This document shows positions 1 to 8,525 of a stretch of DNA of 64,000 bases, piece after piece. The stretch is from JALZVT01 sp039029135 (GTDB lineage: Bacteria > Pseudomonadota > Gammaproteobacteria > Pseudomonadales > Azotimanducaceae). How positions within the stretch are numbered: position 1 is the stretch's first letter; every line of letters starts with the position of its first letter. The translations under genes were made by a program, and so were the position numbers. The stretch is from NCBI GenBank assembly GCA_039029135.1, contig JBCCGT010000001.1, positions 434,001 through 498,000 of the forward strand. The letters run 5' to 3'. The notes under the pieces were generated by a model. That model did not search any database. It saw only the letters and a list, made by a program, of their open reading frames with translations, and was not told where the DNA came from.

Positions 1-1168
1 CGCGGGCGGCATCGGCGCGGGCGCCTCGTCCGTGATCGCACGCGCCATGGGCAGCGGCGATCGCACGCGCTCGGCGCGACTCGTCAGCCACGCCCAACTA
101 CTCGCGTTGACCATCGGCCTGCTGCTCGCCTATTTGGGCCACGGGCTGGCCGATCCGATCGTGTCGAGCCTGGGTGCAACGGGCGCGACCCGCGAGCTGT
201 CGATTCAGTATCTCGAGATCTACATGCTTGGCTTCCCGGCCTTCATGCTGTCCATGGTCGGCTCGAGCCTACTTCGAGCCACCGGCAACGCGGCGAGCCC
301 GGGCATCATCATGACCTTCGGGTCGGTGCTGCAGATTCTGGTCTGCCCGGTGCTGATCTTCGGCTGGTTCGGGCTGCCAGAGCTCGGCATCGCGGGCGCC
401 GCCTGGGCGTATGTGATCTCGCGCAGCACGGCGACGCTTTTGTACTTGGTGCTGTTGATTCGGGTCCGCATGTTCAGCTTCTCGCTGCGGCGTCTGGCCG
501 ACTCCTGGACCTCGATTCTGCATGTCGGCGGTCCGGCGATCGCCAGCGGTCTGATTCAACCGATTTCAGTGCTTTTCATTACCCGCCTGCTCGCGGACCA
601 CGGCGATGCCGTCGTCGCGGGCTACAACGTCGCGATGCGCGTCGAGACGATGGCGCACATGATCCTGTGGGCCGCATCGTCCAGCGTGGAGCCTTTCATC
701 GGCCAGAACTGGGGCGCCGGCAAGGTGGACCGCGTGCGCCACGCCCTGCGGCTCGGCTTTCGCTTCTGTCAAAGCTGGGCCGCCGTCACCTTCGTCTTGA
801 TGGCGACGTTCGGCGCGATGATCGTGCGCCATATCGATCCGAATCCGACCGTCGTCGAGGTGGCCTGGTGGTTCTTCATCATCATCCCGCCCTCTATCGG
901 CTTCATGGGCGCACTGCAGATGGCGAGTTCCAGCTTCAACGCGCGCGGTCAACCGGGACCGCCATTGGTGCTGTCTATCGCGCGCACCTTCGCGCTGTAC
1001 ATCCCCCTGTGCTGGATCTGTAATCTGTACTGGGGCTACATCGGCATCTACGTCGCCACCGCGGTGACCAACGTGCTGATGGGCGTGCTGGCTTGGCGCT
1101 GGAACGCAAGCTCGATCGAACAGACGAACAACCTGCTGACAGGACGCGAGGCCACCGCCCGAGCATGA
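1..1168 (+). CDS. MATE family multidrug/Na+ efflux transporter (5' end outside window)
   Basis: The open frame runs in from base 1. The first in-window start-like codon (GTG at 32) lies inside the conserved run GIGAGASSVIARAMG, which in MATE transporters is an internal loop, so the true start is upstream. MATE proteins export cationic drugs or metabolites across the inner membrane using Na+ or H+ gradients. About 385 residues are visible with many hydrophobic helices and the family-typical EPFIGQNWGAG segment around residue 230. It overlaps the following MFS gene by four bases (ATGA at 1165), so the two are probably co-transcribed. The substrate cannot be read from sequence. Confidence 0.86.
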   Translation, partial: AGGIGAGASSVIARAMGSGDRTRSARLVSHAQLLALTIGLLLAYLGHGLADPIVSSLGATGATRELSIQYLEIYMLGFPAFMLSMVGSSLLRATGNAASPGIIMTFGSVLQILVCPVLIFGWFGLPELGIAGAAWAYVISRSTATLLYLVLLIRVRMFSFSLRRLADSWTSILHVGGPAIASGLIQPISVLFITRLLADHGDAVVAGYNVAMRVETMAHMILWAASSSVEPFIGQNWGAGKVDRVRHALRLGFRFCQSWAAVTFVLMATFGAMIVRHIDPNPTVVEVAWWFFIIIPPSIGFMGALQMASSSFNARGQPGPPLVLSIARTFALYIPLCWICNLYWGYIGIYVATAVTNVLMGVLAWRWNASSIEQTNNLLTGREATARA

Positions 1169-2418
1169 CCGCAGCGCTGGAGCCCGCGGCGCCCACGACC
1201 CCGACCCGCCGTTTTCTCGGCTGGCGAATGGTCTGGGTCGCATTCTTCGTCGACTTCATTGCGGTCGGTTTCTTCTTTTACTCGTACGGCGTGTTCTTCA
1301 AGTCGATCGCCGCGGAGTTTGGCGACTCGCGTTTCGGCGTCGCCATCGGCATCAGCCTGACGAACGTCGTCGGCGCGCTGCTGGCGCCCATCATCGGTCG
1401 CGCGCTGGACCGGTATCCCCTGAAGCGCGTCCAGACGACCGGCGCGATCGCCATGGGCGTCGGTTTCCTGCTGCTCGGGTTCGTCGACAACGCCGTGCAG
1501 TTCTACATCGTGCTCGGGCTCTTTATCGGCTTCGGCGCGGGGGCCATGGGACAGCTCGCGACTTCTAAGCTAGTGGCTAGCTGGTTCGTGCGGAAACGAG
1601 GTACCGCGCTGGGCATTGCCGCAACCGGCATTTCCGTCTCGGGCGTTGTCATGCCATCGCTAAGCGCCTGGCTGATCGAACAGTTCAGCTGGCGCGAAGG
1701 CTTCATGATCTACGGCGTCATTACGCTCGCGCTGGTCGTGCCGCTCGTGCTGCGGCTCGTGATCTCCCGACCCGAAGATGTCGGCTTGCGGCCGGATGGC
1801 GCGATGAGTGACGCGCCGCTGCCGCCGCCCATACCTCCCGAGCCATTGAGCCGCTATCTGCGCAACCGCAACTTCTGGGCTCTGGTGGCGACCATCGGTC
1901 TGCTCTTCGGCTGTCAGGGCGCCACGCTGGTGCACATGGTGCCACTGTTGACCGATCGCGGTTTCTCGCTGATTTCTGCGTCTGCGGTCATGTCCATGAC
2001 CGCCGCGCTGGGCATCGGCGGCAAGCTGATCTGCGGCTGGCTGGTCGACCGCTGGCCGGTCCGCAACGCGCTATGGCTGGGCATCGCGTTTCAGGTGGCC
2101 GGCCTGGTGATCATGATGCAGATGCAGAATTACTACGCGTTCATGGCGGGGGCCGCGCTGTTCGGCTTTGGCATGGGCGGCGTCGTGCCCATGCAGGGCG
2201 CGATCGTCGGTGCAGCGTTCGGACGCGACGCCTTCGGTCGTGTACTGGGCGCCATGCGGCCGCCGATGGCGATGATTCAGATCCTGGGGGTGCCGTACGC
2301 GGGCTGGATCTTCGACGCGACGGGCAGCTATGAGATCGCCCAGTACACGTTCCTGGGCTGCTACGCGCTGGCCGTCGTCACGGTCGGCATGCTGCGGGTG
2401 GATACCACCCACGCCTGA
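1165..2418 (+). CDS. MFS transporter, monocarboxylate/oxalate-formate antiporter type
   Basis: Predicted 417-residue inner-membrane transporter with about 12 hydrophobic helices and an MFS motif-A-like loop between helices 2 and 3 (GRALDRYPLKRV). The helices begin at the WRMVWVAFFVDF stretch, which resembles monocarboxylate and oxalate:formate porters. I chose the ATG at 1165 because it overlaps the stop of the upstream MATE gene (ATGA), a common sign of translational coupling; an in-frame earlier start at 1093 would overlap the MATE gene by 76 bases. A small organic acid is a reasonable guess at the substrate but is not shown by the sequence. Confidence 0.86.
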   Translation: MTAALEPAAPTTPTRRFLGWRMVWVAFFVDFIAVGFFFYSYGVFFKSIAAEFGDSRFGVAIGISLTNVVGALLAPIIGRALDRYPLKRVQTTGAIAMGVGFLLLGFVDNAVQFYIVLGLFIGFGAGAMGQLATSKLVASWFVRKRGTALGIAATGISVSGVVMPSLSAWLIEQFSWREGFMIYGVITLALVVPLVLRLVISRPEDVGLRPDGAMSDAPLPPPIPPEPLSRYLRNRNFWALVATIGLLFGCQGATLVHMVPLLTDRGFSLISASAVMSMTAALGIGGKLICGWLVDRWPVRNALWLGIAFQVAGLVIMMQMQNYYAFMAGAALFGFGMGGVVPMQGAIVGAAFGRDAFGRVLGAMRPPMAMIQILGVPYAGWIFDATGSYEIAQYTFLGCYALAVVTVGMLRVDTTHA

Positions 2419-2421
2419 GCG

Positions 2422-3231
2422 TTAGCCCCTGCTGACGACCGCCGGTCCGAGCTGCTGCCGATAGTGGTCCAGCCGTTCGGCCGGCGCGGGACGAAAGTCG
2501 GCGCGGAAATAGCGGCCGATTTCCGGCACGAGCGCACGCAGCAACCCGCCGCGCCCCCACAGCCGTCGCAGCCCGCGCCACCACACGCGCGGCGAAAATT
2601 GCCGGTCGCGAACCATCAGCAGCGTGTGCCGAAACGCCAGCTCGGTAAGAAAACCGGGCAGGAAAAACAGCATGGCCGCGCGCCGCAGGCCGGCCGAATC
2701 GATGGTCGCCTCGTACACATCGAGCGCGACGCAGCGATGTTCCAGCTCTTCAAGCGCGTGCCAGCGCCACAGATCGCGCATCGCGGAGTCCATCGGCGCC
2801 AACCAGTCGTCTGCGCGATCGAGCATCTCGGCCGCGAGCGTCGCCGTGAAGTGCTCGACGGCCGTGGTTGTGGCGAGTGCGAAGCGCGGCGTCGCACGCA
2901 GCGACAGGCTCATGCCGCGCTCGGCGAAGCGATTCATCGCGCGCAGCCCGACGTAGCCTTGCTCGACCAGCAGATCGACGTGTTTGTCGTGGATCTGATA
3001 GTGCTGGGCCTCCTGCTTCACGAACTGCCGAACCTCGGCCTCGAGCTGCGGATCATCGATGCGATCCATAAAGCGACGCACGCTCTTGATGAAAAAGCGC
3101 TCGCCTTCAGGAAAGGTCGAGGAGATGGCGTTGAAGAAGTGCGTCACGAAGGGATCGCCCGCAAACCAGTAGCGCGGCGTATCGGCGTCGGGCAACAGCT
3201 GCAGGGACCGAACTGGGAAGGTCGCTTCCAT
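2422..3231 (-). CDS. Predicted metal-dependent hydrolase (PF10118 / COG3687)
   Basis: This 269-residue soluble protein matches the COG3687 predicted metal-dependent hydrolase family. It starts with a VRSLQLLPDADTPRYWFAG segment and has spaced His/Glu residues in helices (for example KQEAQHYQIHDKHV near residue 90 and HALEELEHRCVALD near residue 155), which look like a di-metal helical-bundle site related to ferritin-like proteins. The family has no firm biochemical role. Homologues often sit beside lipid-metabolism or redox genes. It is convergent with the MFS gene, with a three-base gap between stop codons. Confidence 0.82.
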   Translation of the reverse strand: MEATFPVRSLQLLPDADTPRYWFAGDPFVTHFFNAISSTFPEGERFFIKSVRRFMDRIDDPQLEAEVRQFVKQEAQHYQIHDKHVDLLVEQGYVGLRAMNRFAERGMSLSLRATPRFALATTTAVEHFTATLAAEMLDRADDWLAPMDSAMRDLWRWHALEELEHRCVALDVYEATIDSAGLRRAAMLFFLPGFLTELAFRHTLLMVRDRQFSPRVWWRGLRRLWGRGGLLRALVPEIGRYFRADFRPAPAERLDHYRQQLGPAVVSRG

Positions 3232-3369
3232 GTCTATAGCCTAACATGAGCGACGGCGCTGCTCGGGCGCCCGCCGCACGGCCACGCCCGCGAGACTGTG
3301 CGCGAGCGCAAGGTGTGGACGTGAACGGCGTGCTATCAAGCGCGCATCACACCAGTGTGAGGGCTCGGT

Positions 3370-4671
3370 ATGCGATACCGCGTGGCAACGGTCTTGGCTT
3401 TGCTGCTCGCCGGCTGCGGTGGGGGCGACAACGTGAACCCCATAACGCCTGGTAACTTCCTGCAGGAGGTCACCAGCCCGAGCATGAGCGTCGCGGACAC
3501 GTTCGCCTATCAGCCGGACAGCCCGGTGGCGGCCAACCTGCGCCGCTGTACCTACGCCGGCCATGCGACCCGCGAGTGCACGCTGGCGGAGCTGCCGTTT
3601 CTCGGCCAGGACACCAACGACCCCACGCGCGACGACATCGCCAAGCGTCTGCTGGTGTCGCACACCTGGATGGGCGACAACTTTCTCGAGCTGCTCGATA
3701 CGATGCCGAACGAGATGCGGGCGCTGTTTCGTTCGATCACGTCGATCGTCATTGCCTCCGACATCAACCCCGCGTTCTACCGACCCCGGACGGGCGCGAT
3801 CTACCTGGATCCGACCTACGTGTGGCTGACCACGGCACAGGCGGCCGACATCAACGCGCCGCCGGACCCGCGCCTCGGCTTCGGTTTGGACCTGCAGTTC
3901 GTCATGCCCTGGCGCTACACAAGGGCCGGCCAAAGACTGAGCGTGTCTGTCAACGCGCAGGGTCTGCGCGACGTCGGCGAAACGTCCACGCTGCTCGCCT
4001 TTCTGCTGTTCCACGAGCTGGCCCACGCCGGCGACTTCATGCCCCCAGCAGAGCTCGCAGGGATCGACACGGACGATACCGTGCTGCAGGCCATCGACCG
4101 TATTAGCGATCGCTGGCTGTCGACCGGCATGACCGATGCGTTTCCCCTTAACTCGGCCGCGCTCACCGACGCCGCGCGGGTGTCGTTCTTTGGGGACGAT
4201 GCGAGTGCCGCGGACCTCGCGCTGTCCCCGGCCGACGTGGCCAGCGAATTCACGCTGGACGGGGCGTCGCAATACTATTCCTACAGCACCCAGTTCGAGG
4301 ACTTCGCGAATCTTTTCGACACCATCATGATGGCGCATCACTACGGCTATACCAAAGAGGTCGGCATCACCAGCCGCGCGGAATCCGGCGCCTGGAACGA
4401 CGGGGTGGTCGAGTGGGCCGCGCAGGACTGGTTCGCGAACCAGTCAGTTCGACCGCGCGCGCTGGCCGTCGTCAACGCGCTCTATCCGGGTGACGTCGCG
4501 GCGGTCGAGGCGCTGATCAACGCCTCTGAGGCCAACACCATCGACGGCGACGGCGTCACCACCTGGGCGGAGGCCTTCAACACGGGCACGCCGTCGGGCA
4601 CGGGCGCACGGTCGATTTCGAGCACGCCGCTGCGCCGCGACGACGTGCTGGCGTCGAACCCGGTGCACTAG
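3370..4671 (+). CDS. Putative lipoprotein with HEXXH metalloprotease-like motif
   Basis: A 433-residue exported protein. The N-terminus has a short charged stretch, a hydrophobic core and a lipobox (LLAGC, Cys at about residue 16), so it is probably lipid-anchored in the envelope. Around residue 215 it carries FHELAHAG, the HEXXH pattern of zinc metallopeptidases. Further down, DFANLFDTIMMAHHYGY holds more acidic and His residues that could complete a metal site. I do not recognise the family. GAGG about eight bases upstream supports the ATG. The gene ends six bases before the convergent SDR stop. A peptidase role is inference from the motif only. Confidence 0.62.
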   Translation: MRYRVATVLALLLAGCGGGDNVNPITPGNFLQEVTSPSMSVADTFAYQPDSPVAANLRRCTYAGHATRECTLAELPFLGQDTNDPTRDDIAKRLLVSHTWMGDNFLELLDTMPNEMRALFRSITSIVIASDINPAFYRPRTGAIYLDPTYVWLTTAQAADINAPPDPRLGFGLDLQFVMPWRYTRAGQRLSVSVNAQGLRDVGETSTLLAFLLFHELAHAGDFMPPAELAGIDTDDTVLQAIDRISDRWLSTGMTDAFPLNSAALTDAARVSFFGDDASAADLALSPADVASEFTLDGASQYYSYSTQFEDFANLFDTIMMAHHYGYTKEVGITSRAESGAWNDGVVEWAAQDWFANQSVRPRALAVVNALYPGDVAAVEALINASEANTIDGDGVTTWAEAFNTGTPSGTGARSISSTPLRRDDVLASNPVH

Positions 4672-4677
4672 GGAACC

Positions 4678-5439
4678 TCAGGCGGGCAGGCCCACAGTCA
4701 TGCCGCCATCCACCACCAGTTCGGCACCTGTGATGTAGCGACTTTCGTCGCTGGCGAGATAAACCGCGAGATTGCCGACGTCCTGGGCGGCGTCGCCCAT
4801 GTAGCCGAGCGGCAGTCGGGACTCGATCTGTCGCCGCCGCTCCGCAGCGTTGTCCGCCGCCGCAAAGATCGGGTCCATGATGGGCGTGTCGATGACACCC
4901 GGATGCACCGAGTTGCAGCGTATCGCGTCACCTGCCGCCTCGACGGCGACCGTTTTCGTCAACAGCCGCACCCCGCCCTTGCTCGCGCTGTACGCCGCGC
5001 CGCCGAGTTGGCCGCGCTGCCCAACGACCGACGACAGGTTGATGATCGAGCCACCCCGGCCCGCCGCCTTCATCGCCGCGACCGCGTGCTTGCAGCCGAG
5101 AAAGACGCCGGTGAGATTGACGTCGAGCACCCGGCGCCAGTCGTCGAGCGGCGTGCGCTCGACCGGGCAGTTAAAGAAGATGCCGGCATTGTTCACCAGC
5201 ACGTCGAGGGGGCCGCTGGCGGTGACCGTCGTCAGCACGTCTTCCCAGCGAGCCTCGTCGACCACGTCTTGCAGCAGAAACCGACAGCCGAGCTGATCGG
5301 CTACGGCCTCGCCGCCGGCCGCATCGACGTCGGAAATGAACACCTGGGCCCCTGCGGCGCAAAATCGCTCGGCGATCCCGCGCCCGATACCCGATGCACC
5401 GCCCGTTACCAGCGCGGTCTTGCCCGTCAGTCTGCCCAT
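4678..5439 (-). CDS. SDR family NAD-dependent oxidoreductase
   Basis: A 253-residue classical short-chain dehydrogenase/reductase. It shows the glycine-rich TGGASGIG near residue 12, an aspartate after the second beta strand (FISDVD) that favours NAD(H), the NNAG motif near residue 86 and the catalytic YSASK near residue 150, followed by HPGVIDTPI. The C-terminal ITGAELVVDGGMTVG ending is typical of fatty-acid, steroid and alcohol dehydrogenases. The ATG at 5439 gives the canonical MGRLTGKTALVTGG start; the long open frame upstream would run through the neighbouring gene. It is divergent from a second SDR, with 129 bases between the starts. Substrate unknown. Confidence 0.9.
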   Translation of the reverse strand: MGRLTGKTALVTGGASGIGRGIAERFCAAGAQVFISDVDAAGGEAVADQLGCRFLLQDVVDEARWEDVLTTVTASGPLDVLVNNAGIFFNCPVERTPLDDWRRVLDVNLTGVFLGCKHAVAAMKAAGRGGSIINLSSVVGQRGQLGGAAYSASKGGVRLLTKTVAVEAAGDAIRCNSVHPGVIDTPIMDPIFAAADNAAERRRQIESRLPLGYMGDAAQDVGNLAVYLASDESRYITGAELVVDGGMTVGLPA

Positions 5440-5568
5440 CGCGTGCTCCCCTCGTCGAACCGGGAGCTTACCGCGCCGCGCGCCGGCTGGTCCGCTGCGG
5501 TGACCGGCGTGCAACAATGCCGATCTCGGCGAGGAAGAGCGGCCAACGACGCAAGGGGACAACCGCGC

Positions 5569-6363
5569 ATGGACCAGGCAGCACAGTGGATCGATCTGAC
5601 CGGCAAGGTCGCCCACGTCACCGGCGGCGCGCGCGGCATCGGCGCGGGTATCGCGACCGCCCTGTCCATGGCCGGCGCCAGGGTGATGGTCAGCGACCGG
5701 GATCTGGATGGCGCTGCCAAGACCGCCGCGCGGATCGACGGTACCGCCATGGCGCTGGACGTGACCGACGCGGCGGCCGTGGACGCGGCGCTGGACGCCA
5801 CCCGCGATCAGCTCGGGGGTCTGGACATCCTCGTCAACAACGCCGGCGTCTATCAGGGCTATGGCGGTCCCGTGCGCGACATAGACGACGCCACCTGGCG
5901 CACGCTGTGGTCGGTGAACGTGGACGGCGTGTTCTATTGCTGTCGGGCTGCCGCTCGGATCATGATCGACCAGGGCCGCGGCGGGCGCATCATCAACATC
6001 TCCTCGACCCAGGCGGTGACACCCGGCGTCGGCGTCACCTATGACGGCTCTAAGGCCGCGGTCGCGCAAATCACCAAGGCGCTGGCGCTGGAGCTGGCGC
6101 CGCACAAGATCAACGTTAACGCGCTGGCGCCGGGACCCACCTGGGTGCGCGAGGGCGAGCCTCCCGCGACCGGCGGCACGCCGCCGAACTGGACCGGCGA
6201 CCCTCTGGCCGACAGCGTGGCGGACCGGATCGCGCGCCTCCCCGCCGGGCGCTGGGCAGATCCCATCGAACAAGGCAAAGCGGCCGTGTTTCTGGCCTCG
6301 TCGCTGTCGGATTTCGTCACCGGCATCTATCTGCCCTGCGACGGCGGCTGGCTAACCCTGTAG
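5569..6363 (+). CDS. SDR family NAD-dependent oxidoreductase
   Basis: A 264-residue classical SDR with TGGARGIGAG near residue 16, an NAD-favouring aspartate (VMVSDRD), NNAG near residue 89, the active-site YDGSK near residue 155 and a C-terminal DGGWLTL. The ATG at 5569 follows AAGGGGAC with about eight bases of spacing, which fixes the start. It reads away from the SDR at 4678-5439 and probably shares its 129-base regulatory gap. The tail contains extra loops (EGEPPATGGTPPNWTGDPL) where SDRs bind substrate. The reaction is likely oxidation or reduction of a secondary alcohol/ketone; the actual substrate is unknown. Confidence 0.9.
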   Translation: MDQAAQWIDLTGKVAHVTGGARGIGAGIATALSMAGARVMVSDRDLDGAAKTAARIDGTAMALDVTDAAAVDAALDATRDQLGGLDILVNNAGVYQGYGGPVRDIDDATWRTLWSVNVDGVFYCCRAAARIMIDQGRGGRIINISSTQAVTPGVGVTYDGSKAAVAQITKALALELAPHKINVNALAPGPTWVREGEPPATGGTPPNWTGDPLADSVADRIARLPAGRWADPIEQGKAAVFLASSLSDFVTGIYLPCDGGWLTL

Positions 6364-6394
6364 CGAACCCTGCGCGGTTTTTGGCGCTAGCGAC

Positions 6395-6841
6395 TCAATT
6401 CTGCGGCGCGGGCTCGACCAGTTCGATGACGTTGCCTTCGGGGTCGGCGAAGAAACACAGCTTGACGCCGAGCTCGCCGTCGAGCAGCGCGCGCTCCGAG
6501 CGCAGGGTCGCACCCGCAGCCTCGGCTTTGGCGAGCACGTCCTCGATGGCCTCGCAGTAAAACGTGAGATAGCGAAAGCCCGTGCGCTCGCTGCTATAGC
6601 CCAGCACGGCTTCGCGCTCGGGCGGGTCGGGAGGCGCCATGAGCTTGATCACTTCGCCGCCCGGGGTTCGCAGCCAGACGTTGACGTAGCCCTCGCGGCC
6701 GACCGCCAGGCGCCGGCTTAGCTCCGGCGCGATGTCCGCGCGACGAACTTCGGTGCAGCCGAGTACCGATAAGTAAAAGTCGAGCATGCGCTCGAGGTCT
6801 TCGACGGGCAGTCCCACTTCGAGGGGGGCGAGTTGTTTCAT
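6395..6841 (-). CDS. VOC superfamily (glyoxalase/bleomycin-resistance fold) protein
   Basis: A 148-residue protein with the paired beta-alpha-beta-beta-beta units of vicinal-oxygen-chelate proteins. The first unit begins LEVGLPVEDLERMLDFY, the second is around RYLTFYCEAIEDVLAKA, and the end is FFADPEGNVIELVEP with a likely metal-ligand Glu. The first metal position carries Glu rather than His. I placed the start at 6841 (MKQLAPLEVGL) because the open frame upstream of it runs through a 10-bp-stem hairpin and has no family-like sequence. It lies 95 bases downstream of the acyl-CoA dehydrogenase on the same strand. Substrate unknown. Confidence 0.8.
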   Translation of the reverse strand: MKQLAPLEVGLPVEDLERMLDFYLSVLGCTEVRRADIAPELSRRLAVGREGYVNVWLRTPGGEVIKLMAPPDPPEREAVLGYSSERTGFRYLTFYCEAIEDVLAKAEAAGATLRSERALLDGELGVKLCFFADPEGNVIELVEPAPQN

Positions 6842-6878
6842 GTGGGCGGTCGGGACTTGGGGGTTGCCTCGACTACAA

Positions 6879-6901
6879 GCGCTAAGGCTTTGCCTTAGCG
6901 C
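6879..6901 (-). terminator. Perfect 10-bp-stem hairpin between acyl-CoA dehydrogenase and VOC genes
   Basis: GCGCTAAGGC and its exact complement GCCTTAGCGC are separated by TTT. A further partial copy of the arm (CTTAGCGCC) occurs at 6925-6933. The hairpin lies 36 bases past the acyl-CoA dehydrogenase stop and 38 bases before the VOC start, both on the minus strand. The downstream side on that strand (TTGTAGTC) is only weakly T-rich, so it is a possible weak terminator or attenuator. Confidence 0.42.
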
Positions 6902-6936
6902 CTGTTGGTCTTCCACAGCGCCTGTCTTAGCGCCGG

Positions 6937-8190
6937 TTACATCAGGCCGTATTTGCGGGCTTCTGCGCGGCCCACGACCATGTGATGCACCTCATCCGGG
7001 CCGTCTGCGAGACGCAAGGTCCGCTGCCCCGTGTACATCGCGGCCAGCGGCGACCACTGGGACACGCCCGTCGCGCCGTGCATCTGAATGGCCTGATCGA
7101 TGATCTGGCACACCTTCTCGGGCACCATCGCCTTCACGGCGCTGACGTAGACCCGGGCTTCCTTGTTACCCAGCACGTCCATCGCCTTGGCCGCGCGCAG
7201 CACCATCAGCCGGCACGCGTCGATCTCGATGCGAGCGCGGGAGATGACTTCCAGGTTCTTGCCCAGCCGCAGGATGGGCTTGCCGAACGCCTCGCGGGTA
7301 CCCGCGCGCTTGATCATCAGCTCCAGCGCCTTCTCCGCCTGACCGATGGAGCGCATGCAGTGGTGGATGCGGCCGGGACCCAGGCGAACCTGAGAGATCT
7401 CGAAGCCGCGGCCCTCGCCCAGCAGGATGTTCTCCTTGGGCACCCGAACGTTGTCGAACTTGATGTGCATGTGGCCATGGGGCGCGTCGTCGCGACCGAA
7501 CACCTGCATGCCCTCGAGGATCTGCACTCCGGGGGTGTCGATGGGCACCAGGATCTGCGACTGCTGCTTGTGCGGCGCCGCATCCGGGCTGGTCTTGACC
7601 ATGGTGATCATGATCTTGCAGCGCGGATCACCCGCCCCCGAGATGTAGAACTTCTCGCCGTTGATCACCCACTCGTCGCCGTCGAGCACCGCAGAGGTGG
7701 AGATGTTCTTCGCATCCGAAGACGGCAGGGCCGGCTCGGTCATGGCGTAGGCAGAGCGGATCTCGCCGTTCAACAGCGGCTTCAGCCACTTTTCTTTCTG
7801 CTCCTCGGTGCCGACGCGCTCCAGCACCTCCATGTTGCCGGTATCGGGTGCCGAGCAGTTCAGCGTCTCCGAAGCGAGCGGAAATCTGCCCAGCTCGGCG
7901 GCGATGTAGGCGTAGTTCAGGTTCGTCAGGCCGCTGCCGTAGTCCTCGTGATCGGGCAGGAAGAAGTTCCACAGCCCGGAAGCCTTGGCCTTGTCCTTCG
8001 CGCCCTCCAGCAGCTCAAGCTGCCGCGGGTGCCAGGACCAGCGATCCGTCTTTTCCGCGTCGAGCGCGTGAAATTCCTCCTGAATCGGCTCGACGTTTTC
8101 CTTGCAGTGCTTGAGGACGGCATCGAGAAGCGGCTGAGCCTCCTCGCCCATCGTCAGGTTGTTGAGATCTTCCGCTGCATCTGCGGCCAT
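6937..8190 (-). CDS. Acyl-CoA dehydrogenase, ACAD10/11-like
   Basis: A 417-residue FAD-dependent acyl-CoA dehydrogenase that would introduce the alpha-beta double bond in an acyl-CoA. Family landmarks are AYAMTEPALPSSDAKN near residue 150 (flavin/substrate loop), GEKFYISGAGDPR near residue 180, REAFGKPI near residue 310, QMHGATGVSQ near residue 370 and LADGPDEVHH near residue 395. In medium-chain enzymes the last region holds the catalytic Glu (YEGT); here the aligned residue is Asp, as in ACAD10/11-type proteins. The start at 8190 is set by GGAGG seven bases upstream; the GTG four codons earlier would overlap that site. A VOC gene follows. Confidence 0.9.
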   Translation of the reverse strand: MAADAAEDLNNLTMGEEAQPLLDAVLKHCKENVEPIQEEFHALDAEKTDRWSWHPRQLELLEGAKDKAKASGLWNFFLPDHEDYGSGLTNLNYAYIAAELGRFPLASETLNCSAPDTGNMEVLERVGTEEQKEKWLKPLLNGEIRSAYAMTEPALPSSDAKNISTSAVLDGDEWVINGEKFYISGAGDPRCKIMITMVKTSPDAAPHKQQSQILVPIDTPGVQILEGMQVFGRDDAPHGHMHIKFDNVRVPKENILLGEGRGFEISQVRLGPGRIHHCMRSIGQAEKALELMIKRAGTREAFGKPILRLGKNLEVISRARIEIDACRLMVLRAAKAMDVLGNKEARVYVSAVKAMVPEKVCQIIDQAIQMHGATGVSQWSPLAAMYTGQRTLRLADGPDEVHHMVVGRAEARKYGLM

Positions 8191-8525
8191 AGTGCCTCCC
8201 ACTTGGTTCTGTTTACTCGGTTCTGCTTGCTTCGCGTTACCAACCGGGTCCTGTCGACTCAGTCGTTCGCGACTCGTTGCTCTGATCCCATGCTCGGTGC
8301 GCAGCCTAGTTGCCAGACTGAACGCCGATACGGCCCCACTTGATTCTACGGCAGACTATGCCGGCGGTCACAGGTCGAACTCGTGCCGGTCTCAACTGTG
8401 GCCGCTCGGCGGTGGCCGCAGCGCCAGAGATAGCCAACCCGGTCGCAGCAGCCGGCGGACACCCTTGGCAAACTAACCCTGTGGGGCCGTGTCGGCCCGC
8501 GTTGCGAACCGGATTTCGACCTCTG
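8191..8525. promoter_or_regulatory. Divergent intergenic region (335 bases)
   Basis: No convincing gene lies between the divergent acyl-CoA dehydrogenase and sulfotransferase. The only small regularity seen is a repeated GGTTCTG at about 8204-8224, close to the acyl-CoA dehydrogenase start. Promoters for both genes should lie here, but I see no clear -35/-10 pair. Confidence 0.4.

Noticed and set aside
4678..6273. Longer version of the first SDR reading through the second SDR
   Set aside because: The upstream part is antisense to a real gene, and the canonical SDR start is at 5439.
6982..8343. 453-codon open frame antisense to the acyl-CoA dehydrogenase
   Set aside because: Composition is unlike a folded protein and the opposite strand carries a clear family member with a ribosome site.
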